Part shown: in pieces, positions 8,303 to 15,640 of the stretch
Layout: every line of letters starts with the position of its first letter
Numbering within the stretch: the stretch's first letter is position 1
Assembly: GCF_019457915.1 (NCBI RefSeq)
Contig: NZ_JAHZSS010000006.1
Location: forward strand, 119,597 to 183,596
From: Neiella holothuriorum
GTDB lineage: Bacteria; Pseudomonadota; Gammaproteobacteria; Enterobacterales; Neiellaceae
Length of the DNA stretch: 64,000 bases
Direction of reading: 5' to 3'
Made by a program: the position numbers and the translations under genes
Notes under the pieces: model-generated
The model's database searches: none
Told to the model about the DNA's origin: nothing
What the model saw: only the letters and a program-made list of their open reading frames with translations

Positions 8303-8998
8303 TCATGCTTGTTTCTGACACACCACATAGTAGCAGGAGACGTTTAAGCCATAGTAGTTGGTTGCTTCGTGCCCTATTGCGACATGGCTACAATGCTCTT
8401 CGAGTAAATCTGCAATTTCCTGCTCATCATGAATCACAAAGAAATCGATACCGTTTCTTAAGCCATGGGGATCATTGGTAATGGTATATCGGTTCGGCGC
8501 AATTTTCTGAGCATTTGCCAGTACACTGTTGTCAATCGTTGGTAAGGAGAAGATCAAATAACCGGACGGCTTAATAATCCGAAATGCTTCAGTCAAGATA
8601 TCGTCAAATTCGACACCGTCGTTCAAATAATACAGGCTGCTACATGACAAAAAATAATCGAAACTAGAGTCGGCAAAAGGTAAATCGTGATTGAAACAGA
8701 TCTCGAATTTGATTTGTGCTTGATAGTTTGCTGGCATATTGCGTTTTACGCTTGCTACCAGCGGCTCTGATATTTCTGTCGCAGTAATGTTAAAACCAAG
8801 GCGATGCAAAAGTTCAAGATTGCGGCCATCGCCAGTCGACAAATCTAGAATACTCGCGCCTTTATAGTGTCGCTTATCAAGCTTCATATTCGGGTATTTT
8901 GCCCCAGCTAGGGTTCGCATAACCCACTCGGTAGGGTACAACATCGGTGCATTGTCGTTATAAAACCGCTCCCAGTTGCTGCTGGCTTGTTCCGTCAT
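8303..8998 (-). CDS. Class I SAM-dependent methyltransferase
   Basis: A 231-residue methyltransferase. Motif I is ILDLSTGDGRNLELL near residue 50, the acidic ribose contact follows in NITATEIS, and a post-II segment reads FDYFLSCSSLYYLND. Its start overlaps the stop of the propeller gene by 4 bases (ATGA), so it is the last gene of the minus-strand sugar operon. By context a methyl group is added to the flagellin glycan or its nucleotide-sugar precursor. The acceptor is unknown. It is distinct in sequence from the methyltransferase at 7186 and from the one fused to a GT at 9958. Confidence 0.8.
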   Translation of the reverse strand: MTEQASSNWERFYNDNAPMLYPTEWVMRTLAGAKYPNMKLDKRHYKGASILDLSTGDGRNLELLHRLGFNITATEISEPLVASVKRNMPANYQAQIKFEICFNHDLPFADSSFDYFLSCSSLYYLNDGVEFDDILTEAFRIIKPSGYLIFSLPTIDNSVLANAQKIAPNRYTITNDPHGLRNGIDFFVIHDEQEIADLLEEHCSHVAIGHEATNYYGLNVSCYYVVCQKQA

Positions 8999-9948
8999 TT
9001 GCTTCCCTCATTCAACACGGCATGACCAAAACCTTCGACTCCGAAATGGTTGCCGCAATACAACATATGAATATCGTCATTTGCTTTGAACACATCGGGG
9101 TAGCAGACCATTTCACTATCCCAACCACTCGCCGACAGCTTGATTCCGGCTTTGCTATCATCACGAGTCCAATGTTTTAGATCATGGGAATAGGCATAGC
9201 CAATGCGGTAACCCCGTTCGGGGTTTCTAAAATCAATGCCATGACGGTAGGTAAACCAAGCGTGGTATACGCCATCCATCTCAATCACACTGAAACAAGT
9301 TTGGCATTCATCCTCGACCATAGCTGGGATGATTTGCTTACCATCACGTTGCCAATCAATACCATTATCTGAGGTTGCGTGTTTGATTCGATAAACCGAT
9401 TCCTTGCGATCTTGCCCTGCGACCCAGGAAATTCCTGAGATGTACCACATGTGCCAAATGCCATTGATGATCTGTACTTTCGGACAGCCAAACAGATAAG
9501 GCTCATCAGGCGTAGCGCCGAATAACGGGCCACGGCTATATTTTTCAAATTGATAGCCATCGCTACTAACCGCTAAACCAATGCCCCAATCATAAGGAAC
9601 CGAGCTTTTGCGCGTCCAACCAGCGTAATAAAGCAGGATTTTGCCGTTATGTTGTAGCGCGCTGCATGGCATGATGCCAAACTCATCAAAGCAGCCCAAC
9701 TGCCCCAGTTCGAGCAGCGGTTGAGTTGACGTGGCAGTTACTTCATCCATTGCCAAGCTGGAAAATTCAACAAAGGCCGGGTGAGCCACCCGCATCAAAG
9801 CGCCATTAGCTTTAGGCCGAGTTGAGAAGTACACCAACAGCTTCTTGTCTTTAATGATGGAGCAAGGTGCCTGCGCATACTCCTGCATCCAGTCTGAGTC
9901 TTGGCAATTGGTCGGCGAAAATGCCAGCCCTTTCTTATTCCAAATCAC
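8995..9948 (-). CDS. Five-bladed beta-propeller, glycosidase/phosphorylase-like (GH43/32/130 superfamily style)
   Basis: A 317-residue protein with no signal peptide. It has repeated beta-strand blades such as LLVYFSTRPKANGALMRVAH, ILLYYAGWTRK, IWHMWYISGISWV, VYHAWFTYRH and IHMLYCGNHFG, the pattern of five-bladed propeller glycoside hydrolases and mannoside phosphorylases. Whether the catalytic acids are intact cannot be judged by eye. Its start is GTG at 9946-9948 with AAGGA 8 bases before. It lies between two glycan genes. A cytosolic enzyme of this fold in a biosynthetic operon suggests editing or a non-hydrolytic role; this is inference. Confidence 0.6.
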   Translation of the reverse strand: MIWNKKGLAFSPTNCQDSDWMQEYAQAPCSIIKDKKLLVYFSTRPKANGALMRVAHPAFVEFSSLAMDEVTATSTQPLLELGQLGCFDEFGIMPCSALQHNGKILLYYAGWTRKSSVPYDWGIGLAVSSDGYQFEKYSRGPLFGATPDEPYLFGCPKVQIINGIWHMWYISGISWVAGQDRKESVYRIKHATSDNGIDWQRDGKQIIPAMVEDECQTCFSVIEMDGVYHAWFTYRHGIDFRNPERGYRIGYAYSHDLKHWTRDDSKAGIKLSASGWDSEMVCYPDVFKANDDIHMLYCGNHFGVEGFGHAVLNEGSK

Positions 9949-9957
9949 CTGTAGTCC

Positions 9958-11532
9958 TTAGTTCGAATCCTGTTTACTCAATTCGTCAATACGAGCTAAA
10001 TTTTTTTCTCTCTGAACTTTCAGGACATCAACAATGTTACCACTAAAATTATCAATTAGATTATCTAGCACTTTGGTCCAATCCTTTAATTTCTGGAGCA
10101 GCGGCCTGCTAGACCAAAGCCCTTTAGGATGCACCCGATAAACCGCCATAACATCAGGCAGCTTTTTAATTTTACCAAACTGAGCGTTGTACATATGCAT
10201 GATGTAGTCACCTGCAACCGCAAATTCTAGTGACTTTAATAGCTGCTCAGGAAAACCCGATTTGAATGGGTTTCTGAAAACTACGCTCGGCGTATGAATG
10301 TAGTTACCCTCGGCCAAATCATAGATATCGGTGGAACTGCTAACTTTTTTGGTCATTTGGTCGGGGAGCAACTTTTGATGCTGTTCGTCTCGAACCATAA
10401 TGGCGTGGAAGCAAGTGGAGTAGTCATCGTTTGCTTCCAAGAAATCCACCTGCTTTTGCAGCTTTTCGGCATCAATCCAGTAATCATCGCCTTCACAATA
10501 GGCAACGTATTTCCCTTTGCACAGTACTGCTGTTCTGAGAAAGTTTTCACGCGAACCAACGTTTTTCACATCGCTCACCACCCGAACGATATCCGGGTAT
10601 TGCTCCTGATATCGTTCGATGATTTCAAGCGTACTGTCAGTGCTGCAATCTTCTCCAATAACGATTTCAAATTTGAAATCACACCGCTGCATCAGCCAAC
10701 TTTCCAGTGCCTCAGCGATGTATTTTTCGTGGTTGTAGGCAAATGCCAACACAGAAACAAGTACTGGTTGCTCACTATTGTTGTCAGAACAATTGTCATC
10801 AGCGCGCTTGCCACCTGTATTGTTGCTACCGGTGCTATTGCCATCAACGCTTGTGTCAGACGGCGCGGACGCTTCGCGTTCACCACCAACAACAGCTTCG
10901 ATAACTAACGAGTCTTTACGCGTTTCCAAACTGGCAAGCTCGCTAAAGTCGCTTTTGCCAACTTCAGCTCTGCGAATAGCCGCTTCAGAAAAGCCCACTT
11001 CTCGCAGCAGCTTAGTTAGATCTTCTTCATCATAAATGTATTGGTGGCCCCACTCCCTCATGCTCAAATTAAGAATTTCAGCATTACTCTTATCCATCCA
11101 ATGCGAGCAGTACTTTACAAACTCTTCGCGAGTTTTGATTTCATCATTTAAATAATCAAGCACGGCTTGTCGAAGATCGGGGCAAGCTATTCGCAATACA
11201 CCGCCAGGCTTTAGCACTCGAAAACACTCCTGAGTCAATGCCTTGCCCTGCTCGCGAGTCAAATGCTCAATAAAGTGTTCGTGAAAAATGAAATCAATAC
11301 TATTGGACGGAAACGGAATTCCGGTCGCCAGATCATGCACAATATCTAGCCCTTGCTGACCAAAATGATCGCCTGAATCGATATTGATCCAACCCTCTTT
11401 TTGATCGGCGCCGCAACCTAAATTGAGTTTCAGCTGCTCGCAACCGGCAAATTTTTGCATGTTTAGCCAAATTGGCGATAAGTCAACTGAGACAGGGTTA
11501 TCCAAGGATTCAATTGTCATCGTGGTATCCAT
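9958..11532 (-). CDS. Methyltransferase - GT2 glycosyltransferase fusion
   Basis: A two-domain enzyme of about 524 residues. The N-terminal part is a class I methyltransferase-like domain (LKLNLGCGADQKEGWINID, then FHEHFIEHLTREQG and FRVLKPGGVLRIACPD). A Ser/Asn/Gly-rich linker follows. The C-terminal part is a GT-A family 2 glycosyltransferase (VSVLAFAYNHEKYIAEALES, FEIVIGEDCSTDSTLEII, metal-binding EGDDYW). It could methylate and transfer a glycan sugar. The upstream extension of the open frame to 11673 overlaps the reductase gene. I chose the ATG at 11530-11532, 10 bases after that gene's stop; the ATG at 11520 is an alternative. Confidence 0.8.
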   Translation of the reverse strand: MDTTMTIESLDNPVSVDLSPIWLNMQKFAGCEQLKLNLGCGADQKEGWINIDSGDHFGQQGLDIVHDLATGIPFPSNSIDFIFHEHFIEHLTREQGKALTQECFRVLKPGGVLRIACPDLRQAVLDYLNDEIKTREEFVKYCSHWMDKSNAEILNLSMREWGHQYIYDEEDLTKLLREVGFSEAAIRRAEVGKSDFSELASLETRKDSLVIEAVVGGEREASAPSDTSVDGNSTGSNNTGGKRADDNCSDNNSEQPVLVSVLAFAYNHEKYIAEALESWLMQRCDFKFEIVIGEDCSTDSTLEIIERYQEQYPDIVRVVSDVKNVGSRENFLRTAVLCKGKYVAYCEGDDYWIDAEKLQKQVDFLEANDDYSTCFHAIMVRDEQHQKLLPDQMTKKVSSSTDIYDLAEGNYIHTPSVVFRNPFKSGFPEQLLKSLEFAVAGDYIMHMYNAQFGKIKKLPDVMAVYRVHPKGLWSSRPLLQKLKDWTKVLDNLIDNFSGNIVDVLKVQREKNLARIDELSKQDSN

Positions 11533-11542
11533 AAAAATGACT

Positions 11543-12385
11543 TTAACTGGTTTCGGCCATGGCGTGCAGCCGAGCAACGCTGCCAAACATAGCAGTGCAG
11601 GGCGCCGGCTCAGCATCTGCTGCTGCAATAATGGCCACATTGAGCTGATTTGTATTGGCAAAGTGTTGCGCAATGGCCATAACCGACCGCACTTTACCTG
11701 AACAACAATTCACCACTCCGGTAGCTTGGTGTTCTGTGGCTAAATGAACAATATGCGCGGCAAGCTGTTCAACGGCGATAAAATCATGTTCAGCATAGGG
11801 TGTTTGCAATTCAAAGCTGGCTTGCTTTTGCTGCGCTGCGTGCGCTATAGCACTGAACAAGGTGGCACGATTAGGGTTCAATCCATAGACGTAAAATGGT
11901 CGCATCCAAAGCAAGCTAAATTCGCATTGAGCTTGCAATTGTTGCAACATCTGTAGCAAGTTGAGCTTGCCTTGAGCATACCCCAAACTGGGCTGGCAAG
12001 GCTGCTGCTCATCAATCTCACCTTGCGCTTCGCCATATTCAAAACATGTTCCAATGCCAACTACTCGCTTGAGTCCCTGCTTTAGCAAGTTACTTATCAT
12101 CGCCAAATGAGCCTGAGGTTGCTGCTCGATATGGGATTGATGATGATAGTCATCCAAATGCTGCCAGCCGAGGTCGATGAGCACATCAGGCTCGTGCAAG
12201 CGGGCGAATGCAAGCGGCGATGATGCGAGCTGAGTCAGTGGCAAAGACACTGTTTTAAGCTGGCTATCCCCCAAAGGTAAAGGCGAGCGATGCAAGATAG
12301 CCGTTACTTGATGGCCCTGTGCCAATAGTAATTTGACAACATGAATACCAATAAAACCCGTTGCCCCGGTGACAGCAATTTTCAT
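11543..12385 (-). CDS. NAD(P)-dependent nucleotide-sugar reductase/epimerase (extended SDR)
   Basis: A 280-residue extended SDR. It opens with MKIAVTGATGFIGIHVVKLL (GxxGxxG cofactor loop) and has a catalytic YAQGK in the SLGYAQGKLNLLQML segment. It probably reduces the 4-keto group of the CDP-4-keto-6-deoxyhexose produced by RfbG and the RfbC-like epimerase upstream, setting the stereochemistry at C4. This pathway order is inferred from the operon. It lies 15 bases downstream of the RfbC-like gene. Epimerase activity is the alternative. Confidence 0.8.
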   Translation of the reverse strand: MKIAVTGATGFIGIHVVKLLLAQGHQVTAILHRSPLPLGDSQLKTVSLPLTQLASSPLAFARLHEPDVLIDLGWQHLDDYHHQSHIEQQPQAHLAMISNLLKQGLKRVVGIGTCFEYGEAQGEIDEQQPCQPSLGYAQGKLNLLQMLQQLQAQCEFSLLWMRPFYVYGLNPNRATLFSAIAHAAQQKQASFELQTPYAEHDFIAVEQLAAHIVHLATEHQATGVVNCCSGKVRSVMAIAQHFANTNQLNVAIIAAADAEPAPCTAMFGSVARLHAMAETS

Positions 12386-12400
12386 AAGCGCTCCGTGGTA

Positions 12401-12964
12401 TTAAAACTTAACACCAGTAAAGTTATCAGCGATAAAGGCGCGACTCGCGTCTTTTTCTGACAAACCAATTACCGGCAACGGCCATGCGATTGATAGCGCT
12501 GGATCTTGCGGGTGTAGCCCAGATTCCAATTCTGGCGCATAGTCGGTGCTATTGAGGTACATCATCAGAACGTCATTCGTCAGTGCCTGGAAGCCATGAG
12601 CAAACCCCTGAGGGATAATCAGGCTGGTATGAGAATCGGCCGACAACCGCTCACCATACCACTGTAGATAAGTTGGCGAACTAGGGCGTAAATCAGTTAG
12701 CACATCGAACAGTTCGCCCTGGAAACAATTTACTATTTTCACTTCTGCTGCGGGCGGTAGTTGAAAGTGCATCCCTCTTACGGTGCCCTTTGTTGGCGTC
12801 AGTGAACAATTCACTTGCCGTACTTGGGCATCAATGCCTGCACTCAACAGCGTCTGATGACAGCCAATCCGTTTAAACATGCCCCGCTCGTCAGCAAAAA
12901 CCTTGTGGCGAATTCGATAGGCATCAGCTAGCGGCAATGGCTCTAATGAAAAATCTTGCTGCAT
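12401..12964 (-). CDS. RfbC-type deoxysugar 3,5- (or 3-) epimerase
   Basis: A 187-residue cupin of the dTDP-4-dehydrorhamnose 3,5-epimerase family. The catalytic His lies in VRGMHFQLPPAAEVK, followed by GELFDVLTDLR and IIPQGFAHGFQAL. Its neighbours make CDP- rather than dTDP-sugars, so it likely epimerises CDP-4-keto-6-deoxyglucose at C3 and/or C5. The start is the ATG at 12962-12964; the longer frame to 13090 would overlap the glycosyltransferase gene and add 42 residues not typical of the family. Confidence 0.8.
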   Translation of the reverse strand: MQQDFSLEPLPLADAYRIRHKVFADERGMFKRIGCHQTLLSAGIDAQVRQVNCSLTPTKGTVRGMHFQLPPAAEVKIVNCFQGELFDVLTDLRPSSPTYLQWYGERLSADSHTSLIIPQGFAHGFQALTNDVLMMYLNSTDYAPELESGLHPQDPALSIAWPLPVIGLSEKDASRAFIADNFTGVKF

Positions 12965-12989
12965 AGTTAGTCCCGGAATAGCGCCGCAA

Positions 12990-13718
12990 TTAGCTGCCAG
13001 CGCCAAGTAACCTAGTCCATTTATCAATGAAATACTGATTACCAGCAGCCCACTGTTCATTTTTAGTACTAGAAAGCCCACCCGAAGCATGAATTAACCA
13101 AATAGGCCATGTGGTTAACATTAAACCGGCTTGATTACACTCAAGCGAGAAGTCAAGGTCATAAAAGTGAAATTTGGATGGATAGTTGTCATCAAATCGC
13201 ACTTTTTTAGACTGTAAATCTTTGACATTAACAGCTAAAAACACACCATCTAATAATGCACAACGTTGAGGGGTTGGACCAAAGTTGGTGACATGGCATT
13301 GGCTATTGTCTCTCCCTATATAATGTGCAACCGCCCCAGAAAAAGGCTGAGGTGCATTCGTTCCAAAACCTTTGTACATCCAATGCCAGAGATTCTTTTC
13401 ACCAATTACGCACTCTCGGGTTCCTGCCACTCCGCAAACACTAAAGTTAGAATGCTCACCAATTGCTTGGGCAACTTTCTCGTAGAGTAAAGCATCTTCA
13501 ATCGTAATATCATCATGACAAAATATGATGTAATCAATGTCCTGATATTCATCAAGCTTGGCATTGTAAAGCGCCGCTAGCCCTTGCTGGTTCGAGGTAG
13601 TAACGTCCAAACCTACGTCATAGTTATCGTGGTTAAGTTTTAGTAACGATTGATAAAGCAGCGTTTCTTCTAAGGTTGCGGCAGCCGAAGCGGCAACGAT
13701 TTGATAACGTTTGGTCAC
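12990..13718 (-). CDS. Glycosyltransferase-like protein, GT2 / StrF-like
   Basis: A protein of about 242 residues with a GT-A type pattern. It has a short N-terminal segment, then IDYIIFCHDDITIEDALL (HDD in the place of the usual DXD), CALLDGVFLAVN and FHFYDLDFSLECNQAGL, as in the StrF-like branch of family 2. It likely transfers a sugar of the flagellin glycan. There is no ATG at the 5' end. GTG at 13716-13718 is preferred because AGGA stands 7 bases upstream; a TTG at 13722-13724 is also possible. The N-terminal Ala-rich stretch (VAASAAATLEETLLYQSLLK) is conserved in style with this group. Confidence 0.7.
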   Translation of the reverse strand: MTKRYQIVAASAAATLEETLLYQSLLKLNHDNYDVGLDVTTSNQQGLAALYNAKLDEYQDIDYIIFCHDDITIEDALLYEKVAQAIGEHSNFSVCGVAGTRECVIGEKNLWHWMYKGFGTNAPQPFSGAVAHYIGRDNSQCHVTNFGPTPQRCALLDGVFLAVNVKDLQSKKVRFDDNYPSKFHFYDLDFSLECNQAGLMLTTWPIWLIHASGGLSSTKNEQWAAGNQYFIDKWTRLLGAGS

Positions 13719-13742
13719 GTGCAATTCCTATTGTTCCTCGCC

Positions 13743-14810
13743 TCATGCAAACAAACTATCTCGCATGAATTGTTCTATTTGGCACTCGGTTAGATCTTTG
13801 ATATCAAGCCCATCGGCCCACAATTGATACCATCGCGTGGTGTGCTCTAGGGCACAGGATAAATCCCACACTGGCTGCCAGCCGACTGCTTGCGTAATAG
13901 CGTCACTATTGAGTAATAAGCTTGGATTCTCATGGTATTCCATCGGTTCGATTTTCATGCCCTTAGCACCTTCCCATAAGGTTTGCATATGCTCGACAAT
14001 AGCGGCAACCGGCCACATATCATCAGCTGCCGGCCCTATGTTCCAAGCTTGGTCGAGGTCATTGGTGCACACCATTTGCTGCGCCAATAACAAATATCCA
14101 TGCAAGGCTTCGAGTACGTGTTGCCAGGGTCGAATCGCTTTGGGTTGACGGATCGTTACAACTTGCCCATGCGCCCAGGCGCGACAAATATCTGGCACTA
14201 ATCGATTCTTTGCAAAATCGCCGCCACCTATGACATTTCCGGCTCGAACGGTAGCAATTTTTGTGGCATCGGTATGGTTAAAGAACGATGAGCGGTAGCT
14301 CTCAACGAGCAATTCACAGCAAGCTTTACTGGCACTGTAGGGATCATGACCACCTAAATGGTCCGACTCAGAATGACGCTCGCCACTAGCATCAGAGTGA
14401 TATACCTTGTCGGTAGTAATGACAACAATCGATTGCAAGCTGCTGCATTGGCGAGCCGCTTCCAGTACATGGGCGGTTCCCATAACGTTAGTGCTGAGAG
14501 TAGCTATTGGCTGCTGATAACTTTCAATGACCAGCGGCTGAGCAGCCAGATGGAACAACACATCAGGGTTCGCTTGGCGTATGGCGGCAATGGTTGCTTG
14601 CTGCTCACGAATATCAATCAACTGATGATCAATTTGGGCAGATAGTTCCAGTAAATCAAACAGAGCTGGCTCATTGTCTGGCGCCAGCGCGATCCCAGTT
14701 ATGTCGGCGCCTAATTGTTTTAGCCAAGCTGCTAGCCAAGCACCTTTGAAACCTGTATGACCGGTAATAACAACACGTTTTCCTCGCCAAAATTCATTAT
14801 CAAGCGTCAT
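13743..14810 (-). CDS. rfbG: CDP-glucose 4,6-dehydratase
   Basis: Converts CDP-glucose to CDP-4-keto-6-deoxyglucose, the branch point for CDP-linked deoxysugars. The 355-residue extended SDR opens with FWRGKRVVITGHTGFKGAWL, whose GHTGFKG loop is characteristic of RfbG. It also has DVLFHLAAQPLV, a TTDKVY motif and the catalytic YSASK. It follows the cytidylyltransferase gene by only 3 bases. ATG at 14808-14810 is preferred over the adjacent TTG at 14813. Residue pattern and length match the family well. No rfbH/ddhC gene follows, so a 6-deoxy rather than 3,6-dideoxy sugar is expected. Confidence 0.93.
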   Translation of the reverse strand: MTLDNEFWRGKRVVITGHTGFKGAWLAAWLKQLGADITGIALAPDNEPALFDLLELSAQIDHQLIDIREQQATIAAIRQANPDVLFHLAAQPLVIESYQQPIATLSTNVMGTAHVLEAARQCSSLQSIVVITTDKVYHSDASGERHSESDHLGGHDPYSASKACCELLVESYRSSFFNHTDATKIATVRAGNVIGGGDFAKNRLVPDICRAWAHGQVVTIRQPKAIRPWQHVLEALHGYLLLAQQMVCTNDLDQAWNIGPAADDMWPVAAIVEHMQTLWEGAKGMKIEPMEYHENPSLLLNSDAITQAVGWQPVWDLSCALEHTTRWYQLWADGLDIKDLTECQIEQFMRDSLFA

Positions 14811-14813
14811 CAA

Positions 14814-15605
14814 TTAGTCCCAGACTTTCCAAGGAGCGTTTCCCGATTTCCACAAACTTTCCAAATGATTCTTGTCACGCAAGGTATCCATGGCATGCCA
14901 GAATCCATCATGGCGATAGGCTTTAAGCTGGCCATCAGCGGCCAAATTATTGAGCGGCGCTTGTTCCCAAGATGTCAAATCATCGTCAATATAATCAATC
15001 GCTTTTGGATTCAAGATGAAATAGCCACCATTGATCATACCACCATCACCACGGGGTTTTTCGCGAAACCCCTGAACATCATTGCCGTGGCATTCCAGCG
15101 CACCATAGCGCCCGGGGGGCAACACCGCGCTCACCGTTGCCTGCTTGCCATGGCCGAGGTGGAATGCCACCAACTGTTCGATATTAATGTCCGCCACACC
15201 ATCGCCATAGGTGAACAAAAAAGGTTCATCGCCTAAGTAATGTTTCACTCGGCGTAGCCGACCACCGGTATCGGAGTCTTCACCGGTATCAACTAACGTC
15301 ACCTTCCAAGGCTCAGCATGCTTGTTATGGACATCCATGCTATTGGATTGGAAATCAAAGGTTACGTCTGAGTTGTAGAGGAAGTAATTGCTAAAGTACT
15401 CTTTGATCTTGTAGCCTTTGTATCCCAAGCAGATGACAAAGTCATTGATGCCGTAGTACGAGCAAATTTTCATGATGTGCCAGAGCATAGGTCGGCCACC
15501 AACATCAATCATCGGTTTAGGCTTTAAATGCGACTCTTCGCTGATCCGCGTTCCCAAACCACCAGCTAAGATCACGGCTTTCATTCCTGCTTTTATTGCG
15601 CTCAT
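14814..15605 (-). CDS. rfbF: Glucose-1-phosphate cytidylyltransferase
   Basis: Forms CDP-glucose from CTP and glucose 1-phosphate. The 263-residue protein has the nucleotidyltransferase signature VILAGGLGTRISEESHLKPK, then GGRPMLWHIMKICSYYGIND and a metal-binding FLFTYGDGVADI. All are typical of RfbF/DdhA. GAGGG about 8 bases before the ATG at 15605 supports this start; the in-frame ATG at 15584 also begins a family-like N-terminus. It is the first of a closely packed minus-strand operon that runs to 8303. Confidence 0.93.
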   Translation of the reverse strand: MSAIKAGMKAVILAGGLGTRISEESHLKPKPMIDVGGRPMLWHIMKICSYYGINDFVICLGYKGYKIKEYFSNYFLYNSDVTFDFQSNSMDVHNKHAEPWKVTLVDTGEDSDTGGRLRRVKHYLGDEPFLFTYGDGVADINIEQLVAFHLGHGKQATVSAVLPPGRYGALECHGNDVQGFREKPRGDGGMINGGYFILNPKAIDYIDDDLTSWEQAPLNNLAADGQLKAYRHDGFWHAMDTLRDKNHLESLWKSGNAPWKVWD

Positions 15606-15640
15606 AAAATGTCCCTCGCAGTCATTCGTCTCTGCATCAT

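Noticed and set aside
10294..10908. 204-residue plus-strand open frame
   Set aside because: Lies wholly opposite the methyltransferase-GT2 fusion gene, whose domains are recognisable; composition is Val/Ile/Phe-rich as expected of an antisense shadow.
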